DNA from: Phenylobacterium sp.
GTDB lineage: Bacteria > Pseudomonadota > Alphaproteobacteria > Caulobacterales > Caulobacteraceae
Assembly (NCBI RefSeq): GCF_025934275.1
Contig: NZ_JAICYI010000024.1
Location: 1 to 45,783, forward strand
DNA: 45,783 bases
Direction of reading: 5' to 3'
This document shows positions 35,689 through 43,928 of this stretch, one piece after another. The notes below the pieces were generated by a model that saw nothing but the letters and a program-made list of their open reading frames with translations, was not told the DNA's origin and did no database searches. Position numbers and translations under genes: made by a program. The first letter of the stretch is position 1; every line of letters starts with the position of its first letter.

Positions 35689-36696
35689 GTGAGCATCGCC
35701 GTACCTGCCGAGTGGGCGCCGCACCGGGCCATGTGGCTGGGCTTCCCGAGCCATGCCGAGCTGTGGGAGGCCGACTTCGCGGCCGCCCAGGCGGAGGTGG
35801 CCGCGCTGGCCCGCGCGCTCGCCGGCCCCGGCGGCGAGCGGGTCCGGCTGATGACCGGCCATCCGGATGGCGAGGCGGCGGCCCGCGCGCTGCTGGGCGA
35901 GGTCTCGGGCGTGGAGATCGTCTCGGGGCGGTTCGGCGACATCTGGCTGCGCGACACCGGACCGATCTTCGCCAAGGCCTCCGACGGGGCGCTCGCCGCC
36001 CAGGGGTTCCGCTTCAACGGCTGGGGCGGCAAGTACGACCTCGCGCACGACGACGAGGTCGCCGGCCAGATCGCCGCGGCGGCGGGCGTTGCGCTTGTGC
36101 GCCATGATTTCGTTCTCGAAGGCGGCGCGCTCGACCACGATGGGGCGGGGACGGCGCTCACCACCGCCCAGTGCCTCACCAATCCGAACCGCAACCGCGG
36201 CTGGACGCCCGCCGCGGCCGAGGCGGCGCTCGGTCAGGCGTTGGGCGCCAGGAAGGTGCTCTGGCTCGGCGACGGCCTGCTGGGCGACCACACCGACGGC
36301 CACGTAGACAACCTCGCCCGCTTCGTCGCGCCTGGCGTGGTGGCCTGCCCGATCGCCTGGGGGCGCGGCGATCCCAACGCCGGCGCCTACGACGACGCCG
36401 CGCGCCGGCTCTCGCAGATGAGCGACGCGGCCGGTCGCCCGCTCTCCCTCGCGCGGATCCCGTCGCCGGGCTACGTGGAGAGCGAGGACGGCAGGCCGGT
36501 CCCGGCCTCGCACATGAACTTCCTGATCGCCAATCGGGCGGTGATCGTGCCCATCTACGAGGAGCAGCCGGGGGAGTTCGCCATCCAAGCGCTCGAACAC
36601 CTGTTCCCTGACCGTACGGTGATCGGCCTGCCGTCGAAGGCGATCCTGACCGGCGGCGGCTCGTTCCACTGCATCACCCAGCAGGAGCCGGCCTGA
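35689..36696 (+). CDS. aguA: Agmatine deiminase
   Basis: 335 residues of the agmatine/peptidyl-arginine deiminase fold. It converts agmatine to N-carbamoylputrescine and ammonia. Seen: PAEWAPHRAMWLGFPS at the N-terminus, DIWLRDTGPIF, the catalytic His-Thr-Asp in GDHTDGHVDN, and nucleophile Cys328 in GGGSFHCITQQ. GTG at 35689 is the start, with GAGGGG upstream. The stop TGA and next ATG share one base (TGATG), coupling it to aguB. With aguB it forms the carbamoylputrescine route to putrescine. Confidence 0.95.
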   Translation: MSIAVPAEWAPHRAMWLGFPSHAELWEADFAAAQAEVAALARALAGPGGERVRLMTGHPDGEAAARALLGEVSGVEIVSGRFGDIWLRDTGPIFAKASDGALAAQGFRFNGWGGKYDLAHDDEVAGQIAAAAGVALVRHDFVLEGGALDHDGAGTALTTAQCLTNPNRNRGWTPAAAEAALGQALGARKVLWLGDGLLGDHTDGHVDNLARFVAPGVVACPIAWGRGDPNAGAYDDAARRLSQMSDAAGRPLSLARIPSPGYVESEDGRPVPASHMNFLIANRAVIVPIYEEQPGEFAIQALEHLFPDRTVIGLPSKAILTGGGSFHCITQQEPA

Positions 36697-37574
36697 TGGC
36701 GCGCACGATCAGGGTCGCGGCGATCCAGGCCGCCTACGGCCAGGACACGGCCGCCAACATCGCCAAGACCGCCGAGCTCGTCCGCGAGGCGGCCGGGCAG
36801 GGCGCGCAAGTCGTGCTGCCGCCCGAGCTGTTCCAGGGCCCCTACTTCTGCGTCGCCCAGGAGGAGCGCTGGTTCCGCGAGGCCCACCCCTGGCGAGAGC
36901 ACCCTTGCGTCACCGCCCTCGCGCCGCTCGCCCAGGAACTCGGAGTCGCGATCCCGATCTCGATCTTCGAGCGGGAGGGGCCGCACTATTTCAACAGCGT
37001 GGTCATGGCCGACGCCGACGGCGGGCTCCTGGGCGTCTACCGCAAGAGCCACATCCCCGACGGCCCGGGCTACATGGAGAAGTATTACTTCCGGCCGGGA
37101 GACACGGGCTTCAAGGTCTGGCCGACCCGCCACGGCCGCCTCGGCGTCGGCATCTGCTGGGACCAGTGGTACCCGGAGGCCGCCCGCGCCATGACCCTGA
37201 TGGGGGCCGAAGTCCTCCTCTATCCCACCGCCATCGGCTCGGAGCCGCACGACCCTACGCTCGACACGGCCGCCCCCTGGCGGCGCGCCATGCAGGGCCA
37301 CGCCGTCGCCAATGTGATCCCGGTGGTGGGCGCGAACCGCACGGGCTTCGAGCCCTGGGCCGGCTATCCGAACGGCGGCCAGCTGTTCTACGGCTCGTCG
37401 TTCATCGCCGACCACCGCGGCGACCTGGTCGCGGCGTTCGGGCGCGAGGACGATGGCGTGATCACGGCCGAGTTCGACCTCGACTTCCTGGCCACGCACC
37501 GCGCCGCCTGGGGCTTCTTCCGCGACCGCCGCCCCGACCTCTACGGCGCCCTCACCCAGGGTCGGCCGACTTAA
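36696..37574 (+). CDS. aguB: N-carbamoylputrescine amidase
   Basis: 292 residues, nitrilase superfamily. The Glu-Lys-Cys triad is Glu44 (LPPELFQGPYF), Lys117 (VYRKSHIPDGPGY) and Cys154 (GICWDQWYPEAAR). The PELFQGPYFC and HIPDGPGYMEKYYF segments are typical of AguB. It hydrolyses N-carbamoylputrescine to putrescine, CO2 and ammonia, completing the pathway begun by AguA just upstream. Cytoplasmic. It is followed by a perfect short hairpin and a convergent small gene. Confidence 0.96.
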   Translation: MARTIRVAAIQAAYGQDTAANIAKTAELVREAAGQGAQVVLPPELFQGPYFCVAQEERWFREAHPWREHPCVTALAPLAQELGVAIPISIFEREGPHYFNSVVMADADGGLLGVYRKSHIPDGPGYMEKYYFRPGDTGFKVWPTRHGRLGVGICWDQWYPEAARAMTLMGAEVLLYPTAIGSEPHDPTLDTAAPWRRAMQGHAVANVIPVVGANRTGFEPWAGYPNGGQLFYGSSFIADHRGDLVAAFGREDDGVITAEFDLDFLATHRAAWGFFRDRRPDLYGALTQGRPT

Positions 37575-37583
37575 GCCCGCTCC

Positions 37584-37600
37584 CCCTGCGCTACGCAGGG
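37584..37600. terminator. Hairpin between aguB and the convergent small gene
   Basis: CCCTGCG-CTA-CGCAGGG is a perfect 7-base stem with a 3-base loop, flanked by partly complementary C- and G-rich bases. It may act as a bidirectional terminator, or be a copy of the 'ctccccctg...cagggagag' intergenic repeat type; no T-run is present. Confidence 0.4.
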
Positions 37601-37614
37601 AGAGAGGGGATGGC

Positions 37615-37863
37615 TCACTTCTTCGACTTGCCGAGCTCGCGCCAGCTGCGCTCCTCGACCTTGACCCCGTGCTTCTTGGCGGCGGCCTTGATGCGCTTCC
37701 AGGCCTCGTCGCGCTCGGAGTCGCTGACGCCCTTCACCTGGTCGAACCGGGCGATGGCGTTGCGCACGTGGCTGGCGTCCTCCAGCGGCTCCTTGCGCTC
37801 CTTCGGGAAGGCGTATTCCCGGCTCGGGACTTTGTCTCGCTCTGACTCGTTGAGCTTGCTCAT
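37615..37863 (-). CDS. Small conserved protein (DUF6582-like)
   Basis: 82 residues, highly charged. The sequence FPKERKEPLEDASHVRNAIA followed by RFDQVKGVSDSERDEAWKRI is a conserved small-protein family in alphaproteobacteria (DUF6582, also phage-associated in my recollection); its role is not established. ATG 37863 is favoured by AAGG about 8 bases upstream; an in-frame ATG 18 bases earlier is possible. No signal or membrane segment. The next same-strand element upstream is a DUF1003 remnant. Confidence 0.82.
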   Translation of the reverse strand: MSKLNESERDKVPSREYAFPKERKEPLEDASHVRNAIARFDQVKGVSDSERDEAWKRIKAAAKKHGVKVEERSWRELGKSKK

Positions 37864-37947
37864 GGCGCGGACCTTTCGCATGCGCCGCGATGCGGGCGGC
37901 GTCCGTGCAACGGCCGGCCGGGGCTCAAGGTTCGCCTCGCTTGTCGC

Positions 37948-38085
37948 TCAATCGCGCCCGCCCGCCCGGGACTTGCCCAGCAACGTCGCCAGGTTCTCCA
38001 CGGCCTGGATCAGCGCCAGCAGGTGCTTGCCGCGCAGCTCGTCGATCTTCTCGTGCAGCAGCTCGATCTCGAGCTCGGCCTCACA
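37948..38085 (-). pseudogene. 5'-truncated DUF1003 gene remnant
   Basis: An open frame with no start codon encodes EAELEIELLHEKIDELRGKH then LLALIQAVENLATLLGKSRA before a stop. This is the typical C-terminal tail of DUF1003 membrane proteins (pattern ...NLKAELEI..LHEKLDELR). The family's two transmembrane helices and N-terminus are absent. The homology begins at the MaoC stop codon, with no room for the rest. It therefore looks like a deletion scar joining two loci. Not expected to be expressed as a functional protein. Confidence 0.65.
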
Positions 38086-38968
38086 TTGAGCCGAGGACCG
38101 TCTTGCCGTTCTTGATCACCGTCGCGCCGCGGTCGAGCACGCGCGCCTCGAACGAGACCACCTCGCCGTCCTTCCAGAAGTCGACCGTGACGACGTCGCC
38201 CGGGAACACCGGGGCGGAGAACCGCGCCTGGTGGCTCAGGATCCTGTCGGCGTCGTAGTCGACGATCTCCTGCAGCACCGCGCGGCAGGTGATCCCGTAG
38301 GTGCACAGTCCATGCAGGATCGGCCGCGGGAAGCCGGCGCGCTTGGCGAACTCCGGGTCGGAATGCAGCGGGTTGCGGTCGCCGTTCAGGCGGTAGATCA
38401 GCGCCTGGTCGGGCCGGGTCTCGAACGGCACGGAAAGGTCAGGCTTGCGGGCGGGGACCTCGTGCGGCTCGGGCGCGCCCTCCGAGGGTCCGCCGAACCC
38501 GCCGTCTCCCCGTGCGAACGTCGACCCCGTGAGGGTGGCGATCTTCTCGCCGGCCTCGTCGGTCCAGACCGTCTCGTTGACCACCACCGCGCCCTTGTCC
38601 TTGCCCTTGTCGTAGGCGCCGACGGTGCGGCTGTGGGCGGTGAAGCTGCCGGAGGCGGGCAGCGGCTTGTGCAGCTCCACCTTCTGCTCGCCGTGCACCA
38701 CCATAACCCGGTTGAGCTCGCTCACTCGATGTCCCGGCTTCTGCTGCGCGGCCTGGGCGGCGGCGCGCCGCGCGCCCGCCGCCAGCACGGTGGCGGCGGT
38801 CGGCACCACCTTCAGCCCCTTCTCATAGACGAACGGCAGTTCGCGCTCGTCCATGGGATCGCGCCCCATGCCGATGCCCAGCGCATAAAGCATCACGTCC
38901 TTGTCGCCATACGCAAAGGTCCTGGGCTCGGTCTTCTGCTCCAGGATGTCGGGGTAATAGATCGGCAT
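38081..38968 (-). CDS. MaoC-family (R)-specific enoyl-CoA hydratase, double hotdog
   Basis: 295 residues with two hotdog folds, like the hydratase 2 domain of peroxisomal multifunctional enzyme. The active-site motif with catalytic Asp and His is in IYRLNGDRNPLHSDPEFAKR then GFPRPILHGLCTYG (about 203-236). The N-terminal half holds the inactive hotdog copy. It would hydrate trans-2-enoyl-CoA to (3R)-hydroxyacyl-CoA in fatty-acid or similar oxidation. The stop codon is also the breakpoint of a DUF1003 remnant. Divergent from mgtC-like gene. Confidence 0.92.
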   Translation of the reverse strand: MPIYYPDILEQKTEPRTFAYGDKDVMLYALGIGMGRDPMDERELPFVYEKGLKVVPTAATVLAAGARRAAAQAAQQKPGHRVSELNRVMVVHGEQKVELHKPLPASGSFTAHSRTVGAYDKGKDKGAVVVNETVWTDEAGEKIATLTGSTFARGDGGFGGPSEGAPEPHEVPARKPDLSVPFETRPDQALIYRLNGDRNPLHSDPEFAKRAGFPRPILHGLCTYGITCRAVLQEIVDYDADRILSHQARFSAPVFPGDVVTVDFWKDGEVVSFEARVLDRGATVIKNGKTVLGSM

Positions 38969-39107
38969 CGGAAATCCTCCCGTGGCGCTCGCGGGCGCGC
39001 TTCAATCCGGCGATTGAAGCCTCTGCGCGCGGGAGCGGCAAGGGCCGCTTGCCGAGGGTTCCCGCTGACGCGATGCTCGTCAGGTCGGTAGAGGGAGTCG
39101 CCGAGAC

Positions 39108-39785
39108 ATGCTGGCTCAGTGGGAGCTCGTCCTGCGCCTCGTCCTGGCGGCCGCGCTCGGCGGCGCAATCGGCTGGGAGCGGGAGCGGCTGCTCTGGGCG
39201 GCGGGCCTGCGCACGCACATGCTGGTGAGCCTCGGCGCCTGCCTGGCGATGATCGTCTCGGCCTACGCCTTCCAGGACGTGCTGGGCGCGCACGTGGTCC
39301 TCGATCCGTCCCGGGTCGCCGCCCAGGTCGTTTCCGGCATCGGCTTCCTCGGGGCCGGGATGATCATCTTCCGCAACGAGGCGGTGAAGGGGCTGACCAC
39401 CGCGGCCAGCGTCTGGGCGGTGGCCGGCGTCGGGCTGGCGGCGGGCTCGGGCCTCTACACGGCCGCCGTCGCCGCGACGCTGATCATGCTGGTGATCCTG
39501 GCCGGGCTGAAGCCGATCGAGGAGCAGTACCGGGCCACCCACGCCTCCCTCGACCTGCGCATCCTGGGCCGCCGCGGCGAGCTTTCCGCCGGGGTCGTGG
39601 AGGGCGCGCTGGGGCCGCGTTCGAGCAGAATCAAGCGCCTGGTGCTGCAGCCCAGCGAAGGCGGCGACGAGGACGAGATCAGGCTCGTGCTGTCGCGGGT
39701 CTCGCCCAAGGACACCGCCGAACTGATCCGTTCGATCGAGAATGCGCCGGCCGTGCTTTCCGTGGAGGAGGCGAGATCGGGCTGA
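39108..39785 (+). CDS. MgtC/SapB family membrane protein
   Basis: 225 residues. About four N-terminal helices carry the family marks GGAIGWERE, GLRTHMLVSLGACLAM, QVVSGIGFLGAGMI and GLTTAASVWAVAGVGLAAG. A C-terminal cytoplasmic ACT-like domain of ~80 residues follows. MgtC proteins affect magnesium/phosphate physiology and inhibit ATP synthase in some pathogens; transport itself is unproven. Here it is probably a generic housekeeping member. No Mg-responsive leader was recognised upstream. Confidence 0.92.
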   Translation: MLAQWELVLRLVLAAALGGAIGWERERLLWAAGLRTHMLVSLGACLAMIVSAYAFQDVLGAHVVLDPSRVAAQVVSGIGFLGAGMIIFRNEAVKGLTTAASVWAVAGVGLAAGSGLYTAAVAATLIMLVILAGLKPIEEQYRATHASLDLRILGRRGELSAGVVEGALGPRSSRIKRLVLQPSEGGDEDEIRLVLSRVSPKDTAELIRSIENAPAVLSVEEARSG

Positions 39786-40082
39786 TCCCGGGCGGTACAG
39801 GACCCAGTCTCACCGCATCCATGCTTCCGTTTCAGCGTCGTTGGCCAGCACCTCTCGAATCCTGACGCCCGGGATCACGACCGGTGCGTCCTGCCAACAA
39901 TCTTTGACCCCGCGTTCCAGTCTCCCATGCCACTCCAGGAGGGGTCCGCCGAACGTCCGTTCGCGGCCGAGCGGCGAGGCGCCTCAATTGCCGCCCGGCG
40001 GCCGATCGGCTAGAAGCCGGCGACTTCGCGCCCGGGCGGCCCAAGCGCCCGCGTCGGCATCTCTCTATCCCGAAGGTTCTCC
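39786..40082. other. Intergenic region without a gene upstream of the SapC gene
   Basis: 297 bases with no convincing coding frame on either strand. It holds the candidate Caulobacter-type promoter listed separately and a GAGGCGCCTC palindrome (39975-39984) just upstream of it. No RNA gene was recognised. Confidence 0.5.
39988..40016 (+). promoter_or_regulatory. Candidate Caulobacter-type promoter of the SapC gene
   Basis: TTGCCGC (39988-39994) and GCTAGAAG (40009-40016) are separated by 14 bases and match the Caulobacter housekeeping consensus TTGACGS-N10-14-GCTANAWC closely. The predicted start would give a leader of about 60 bases before the SapC ATG at 40083. Confidence 0.5.
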
Positions 40083-40886
40083 ATGGCCACCACCGCCCAG
40101 CAAGCCCCCGGTCTCGGCGACATTTCCGGCACGGTCCTGTTCTACCAGAAGCCCGAGCCGCTCAATCCGGAGCTGCACGGCAAGCTCGGCGTCAAGACCA
40201 TCGAGGCGCCGTTCCGCTTCGCCAAGTCCGGCCATGCGGTGCCGCTCACGGTGGGCGAGTTCCCGCTGGCGGCGCTGTCCGGGCCGATCATCTTCGTCGG
40301 CGACGACAAGATGCCGATCGCGGTCATGGGCCTGAACGCGGGCGACAACATGTTCGTGCAGGAGAACGGCCTGTTCGAGCCGGGCGTCTACATCCCGGCC
40401 TACGTCCGCCGCTATCCGTTCGTATTCGCCACCGACGACGCCCAGGATCGCATGGTGCTGTGCATCGACCGCGCCGCGGAGTTCATCGTCGAGGGCGGCG
40501 AGATGCCGTTCTTCGAAGCCGACAACCAGCCCAGCGAGTACACCAAGCGCTGCATGGAGTTCTGCAACAACTTCGAGACCGAGCGGCGGCGGACGGTCGC
40601 CTTCGTGCAGATCCTGAAGGACCTCGACCTGTTCGAGACCAAGACCGCCACCTTCACCCCCACCAATCCGGACGGCACGCCGGCCGAGACGCAGAAGATC
40701 GCCGAGTACTTCGGGGTCTCGGAGGAGAAGCTCAACAAGCTGCCGCCCGAGAAGTTCATCGAGCTGCGCGACAACGGCGCGCTTGGCCAGATCTATGCGC
40801 ACCTGATGTCGCTGGTCGGCTGGGATCGGCTGGTGGCGCTGGCCATGGCCCGCGCCCCCGCCCCACCGCAGGCCGCCAACGCCTAG
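40083..40886 (+). CDS. SapC family protein
   Basis: 267 residues. It matches the SapC family in length and in blocks such as PLTVGEFPLAALSGPIIFVG, VYIPAYVRRYPFVFA and the late FGVSEEKLNKLPPEKFIELR. The family takes its name from a Campylobacter S-layer locus, and is common in Caulobacterales and sphingomonads next to TonB receptors. Its biochemical role is unknown. No signal peptide or membrane helix is seen, so it is probably cytoplasmic. It stands alone, with its own candidate promoter upstream and an intergenic repeat downstream. Confidence 0.88.
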   Translation: MATTAQQAPGLGDISGTVLFYQKPEPLNPELHGKLGVKTIEAPFRFAKSGHAVPLTVGEFPLAALSGPIIFVGDDKMPIAVMGLNAGDNMFVQENGLFEPGVYIPAYVRRYPFVFATDDAQDRMVLCIDRAAEFIVEGGEMPFFEADNQPSEYTKRCMEFCNNFETERRRTVAFVQILKDLDLFETKTATFTPTNPDGTPAETQKIAEYFGVSEEKLNKLPPEKFIELRDNGALGQIYAHLMSLVGWDRLVALAMARAPAPPQAANA

Positions 40887-40897
40887 AGCCCAATTTT

Positions 40898-41019
40898 GGA
40901 CGTCATGGCCGGGCTAGTCCCGGCCATCCATGAGCATCGCGGATGCACGATGTGGGCAGCCTGCTCCGCCTGCTCACCGAGCCCGGTGTTCATGGGTTCC
41001 CGGGACAACCCCGGGGAGG
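40898..41019. repeat. Interspersed inverted repeat downstream of the SapC gene
   Basis: The left module GACGTCATGGCCGGGCTAGT then CCCGGCCATCCATG (40898-40930) is itself a hairpin (ATGGCCGGG/CCCGGCCAT). The right module (40991-41019) is CATGGGTTCCCGGGACAACC then CCGGGG. This 'catggccgggcttgtcccggccatccatg' type is a common alphaproteobacterial intergenic repeat. The next gene starts 19 bases after it. Confidence 0.6.
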
Positions 41020-41037
41020 ACGGCTGAGAGGAATGGA

Positions 41038-41784
41038 TTGAGGGCCCCCGCCAATCTCGATCGTCGGTCGGTCACGAAAGCCGTCGCGGCGGCGCTTCTG
41101 TGCTGCGTGGCCTCCCCCGCCCAGGCCGAGCGGTATTCGCCCGCCGCCCTGCAGGTGCTGGCCAAGGCGCGGGCGGCGAGCGGCGGCGGCGGCTGGAACC
41201 TGCTGCGCGGCTGGCACGAGGCGGGCCAGGACGGCGGCCTGCGCTACGAGGCCTGGCTCGATCCGGTGCGCTACGGCATGCGCGTCGAGACCCACGAGCC
41301 GGCCGGCCTGCACGTCCACGGCTTCAACGGCGGCGGCGACTGGCAGATCTATCCCGACGGGCGGGTGACCGGCGTCGACGACCGTCCGACCGTGGCGGCC
41401 GCGCGCACCGAGGCCTTCTTCCGCGTCCACGCCTATTTCTACACCGGCCGCTTCGACGCCAAGGCCGATGCGCTGGGCGTGCGGCGCGGCTCCGGCGGCG
41501 CCTTCGACGTGCTGCGCATACAGCCGGTCGGCGGCGAGCCCCGCGAGCTGTGGTTCGATCGCCGCACGCATCTGCTCGCCCGCATGGTCGACCGCAGCGG
41601 CCCGCGGCCGGTGAGCTTCACCTATTCCGAATACCGCAAGGTGGGGCCGGTGCGCGTGCCTTTCCGCGTCCGCACCGAGGACGGCGATCCGGCCCACGCC
41701 CGGGAGCGGGTGGTCGAATCCCTGAGCTTCACGCCGGCCGACCGGACCATGTTCAGCCTTCCCCGGCCGCACGCGGCTCAGTAG
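41038..41784 (+). CDS. Exported hypothetical protein (LolA-like/outer-membrane lipoprotein-sorting-like)
   Basis: 248 residues from TTG 41038. The N-terminus (DRRSVTKAVAAALLCCVASPAQA) is a signal peptide, cleaved near residue 30. The rest looks like an all-beta, LolA/LolB-like sheet: EAWLDPVRYGMRVETHEPAG, the WFDRRTHLLARMVDRSG turn and FTYSEYRKVGPVRVPFRVRT. That fold resemblance is inference. TTG is chosen because AGAGGA lies 5 bases upstream; frames further upstream run into an intergenic repeat. The end overlaps the convergent DUF1343 gene by 7 bases. Function unknown. Confidence 0.72.
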   Translation: MRAPANLDRRSVTKAVAAALLCCVASPAQAERYSPAALQVLAKARAASGGGGWNLLRGWHEAGQDGGLRYEAWLDPVRYGMRVETHEPAGLHVHGFNGGGDWQIYPDGRVTGVDDRPTVAAARTEAFFRVHAYFYTGRFDAKADALGVRRGSGGAFDVLRIQPVGGEPRELWFDRRTHLLARMVDRSGPRPVSFTYSEYRKVGPVRVPFRVRTEDGDPAHARERVVESLSFTPADRTMFSLPRPHAAQ

Positions 41785-42980
41785 AGCAGGATCTCGCGCC
41801 GTTCCTCCAGCCATGCCGCCTCGTCGGGCTGGGCGAGCGCGTCGAGGTCGCCGGGTTCGGCGGCCGGATCGTCGACCCATTCGCGCAAGCCCGGTCCGCC
41901 GTTGATCACGTCGATCGCCAGCTTCTCCAGCTCGTACTCGTAGGGGAAGTCGCGCCACAGCGGATAATCCAGATAGAGCCGCCGGATCGCCTTGAAGGCC
42001 AGCGCCTGCGCCCGCCAGGGCCGGAAGCGGGCGTGGTCGTAGACCGGCCCCTCGGTGTGGATCTGCACGCCCGCGCAAAGCTGCTTCACGTGCTTGTGGA
42101 AGGTGGGCTCGAACCAGCAGTCACGAAGCGCGCAGCCCGCCAGCCACCCGGGCGCGAGCCGCCGCATCTCGGCGATCACGGCGCGGGCGTCGATGTCCGG
42201 CGCCCCGAACAGCTCCAGCGGGCGCGTCGTGCCGCGGCCTTCGGAGAGCGTCGTCCCCTCCAGCATCACCGTCCCGGCGTAGGCCCGCGCCATCCAGAGG
42301 TTGGGGGCGTTGGGGGAGGGGTTGACCCACACCCGCTCGCCGAGCGGCCAGCCGTAGCCGGGGCCTTCGTCCGGCCGCCACCCCTGCATCTCGATCACCC
42401 GATAGTCGACATCCAGGTTGAAGTGGCGGACGAACCAGCGGCCGAGCTCGCCAAGCGTCAGGCCATGGCGCATCGGTAGCGGCCCGGCGCCCACGAAGCT
42501 CTCCCACCCGGGCCTGAGCGTCAGCCCCTCCGCGGGGCGGCCCACGGGGTTCGGCCGGTCCAGCACCCAGACCGACTTGCCGTGCTGGGCGGCGGCCTCC
42601 AGGACGTAGAGCAGGGTGGTCACGAAGGTGTAGATGCGGCAGCCCAGGTCCTGCAGATCGAGCAGCACCACGTCGAAGGTGTGCATCGCCTGCCCGGTCG
42701 GGCGGCGCACCTCCCCGTAGAGGCTGAACACCGGCACGCCGTGCATCGGATCGTCGAAGTCCGGGCTCTCGACCATGTTGTCCTGCTTGTCGCCGCGCAG
42801 CCCGTGCTGCGGGCCGAAGGCGGCGGTCATCTTCATGCCCGGCAGCGCCGCCAGCGCGTCCAGGGAATGCGTCAGGTCCCCGGTGACCGAGGCGGGATGG
42901 GCCACCAGGGCCACGCGCCGCCCCTCCAGCGGCTTCCGGAGCTCGGGCTCGGCGATCAGCCGGTCGATGCCGAATTTCAT
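41778..42980 (-). CDS. DUF1343 / NamZ-type exo-beta-N-acetylmuramidase family protein
   Basis: 400 residues of the DUF1343 family, founded on the B. subtilis exo-N-acetylmuramidase NamZ (GH171). Conserved blocks: GRRVALVAHPASVTGD, FGPQHGLRGDKQDNM, VPVFSLYGEVRRPTG, VLLDLQDLGCRIYTFVTTL, WVLDRPNPVG, and MLEGTTLSEGRGTTRPLELFG. It may remove MurNAc from wall fragments in muropeptide recycling. No clear signal peptide is visible, so location is open. Its ATG overlaps the stop of the DOMON-like gene (ATGA). Confidence 0.88.
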   Translation of the reverse strand: MKFGIDRLIAEPELRKPLEGRRVALVAHPASVTGDLTHSLDALAALPGMKMTAAFGPQHGLRGDKQDNMVESPDFDDPMHGVPVFSLYGEVRRPTGQAMHTFDVVLLDLQDLGCRIYTFVTTLLYVLEAAAQHGKSVWVLDRPNPVGRPAEGLTLRPGWESFVGAGPLPMRHGLTLGELGRWFVRHFNLDVDYRVIEMQGWRPDEGPGYGWPLGERVWVNPSPNAPNLWMARAYAGTVMLEGTTLSEGRGTTRPLELFGAPDIDARAVIAEMRRLAPGWLAGCALRDCWFEPTFHKHVKQLCAGVQIHTEGPVYDHARFRPWRAQALAFKAIRRLYLDYPLWRDFPYEYELEKLAIDVINGGPGLREWVDDPAAEPGDLDALAQPDEAAWLEERREILLY

Positions 42981-43528
42981 GGCCGCTCCGTTACGGGAAG
43001 TTGGCGCGCGAAGCCAATCGCGTGGTGGAAGTCGGGCCGCCGGCCGGGATGCGCCAGGGCCCAATAGGAGGTGCGCCCACCGACCTCCTGGATGACGGCG
43101 CTGAGCCCCAGCCGCCAGGGCGCCTCGGCGGGCAGATCGGCCGCGCCCAGGTCGACGCCGGCCTCCAGCTCCAGCCGCTCGCCCGTGCGGCGCAGCGCGA
43201 TCCCGGGCCGGACGACGTCCCGCGCCGGCCGCATGCCCGCGCGGTAGCCGTCGAAGCGGTACGCCGCCCACGCCGAGGACGGCGCGACGTTGAGCTCGTA
43301 GTAGCCCTCGCCGTCGGCGCTGCGCACGAAGGCTTCGAAGCAGGTCGTCTTCCAGAGCTCGTCGGTCCGCTCGGGCGCAGCCGGCGGCGGGACGAGCAGG
43401 CCGCCGGTCACGCCCTCGAGAAGGTAGCGCAACGACAGCACCCCGGAGGCCGACCGCTCGGCCGCGACCTCGATCGACGCCACGGCCTCGCAGGGAAAGC
43501 CCGGATGCCGGATCAGTTCGGCCCGCAT
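42977..43528 (-). CDS. DOMON-like domain protein
   Basis: 183 residues, a beta-sandwich-type protein of the DOMON-like family paired with DUF1343 in several alphaproteobacteria (recollection). Seen: LSLRYLLEGVTGGLLVPPPA, the ELWKTTCFEAFVR block, YYELNVAPSSAWAAYRFDGY and SYWALAHPGRRPDFHHAIGF. Similar proteins may bind sugars or haem, but the ligand here is unknown. No signal peptide is seen. The stop overlaps the DUF1343 start by 4 bases, so they form one operon with the small MaoC-like gene 7 bases upstream. Confidence 0.83.
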   Translation of the reverse strand: MRAELIRHPGFPCEAVASIEVAAERSASGVLSLRYLLEGVTGGLLVPPPAAPERTDELWKTTCFEAFVRSADGEGYYELNVAPSSAWAAYRFDGYRAGMRPARDVVRPGIALRRTGERLELEAGVDLGAADLPAEAPWRLGLSAVIQEVGGRTSYWALAHPGRRPDFHHAIGFARQLPVTERP

Positions 43529-43535
43529 GCGCGCC

Positions 43536-43928
43536 TCAACGGGCGAACACGCCGCGGGTCAGGCAGGAGAAAACCAGCCGCCCCGCCTCGTCCAGGAGGT
43601 CGTGCTGGCAGATCACGATGCCCTTGTCCTTGCCGACCGGATCCTTGGCCATCACCGTCATCCGCCCGCGCAGCAACTCGCCCACCGGCGGGTTCCTCAC
43701 CCAGCGCAGCGCATCGACCCCCAGCCGCTTGGTCTGCGGCCAGTCGGTGTGCGCCACCGCGTCCAGCTTGGCCCAGATCGCGTAGACCATGGCGTCCGGC
43801 GCACCGCGCTCGGCCGCCCAACCGGGCGTGAAGGCCGCGATGAAGGCGTCCAGCGCCTTGGCCTCGACGGCCATCGCCCCCAGCGAGACAACCTGTCCGA
43901 TCTCGATGTCGTCGAAGCGGGCGGGCAC
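43536..43928 (-). CDS. MaoC-like hotdog dehydratase
   Basis: 130 residues, a single hotdog of the MaoC-like type: FDDIEIGQVVSLGAMAVEAK at the start, ALRWVRNPPVGELLRGRMTVM and GIVICQHDLLDEAGRLVFSC late. The usual Asp-x-x-x-x-His active-site motif is not evident: the segment where it would sit reads FTPGWAAERGAPDAMVYAIW. It may therefore be a non-catalytic or altered member. GTG 43928 has GGAG about 8 bases upstream. It heads the MaoC-like/DOMON/DUF1343 operon and is divergent from the DsbD-like gene across 139 bases. Confidence 0.78.
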   Translation of the reverse strand: MPARFDDIEIGQVVSLGAMAVEAKALDAFIAAFTPGWAAERGAPDAMVYAIWAKLDAVAHTDWPQTKRLGVDALRWVRNPPVGELLRGRMTVMAKDPVGKDKGIVICQHDLLDEAGRLVFSCLTRGVFAR

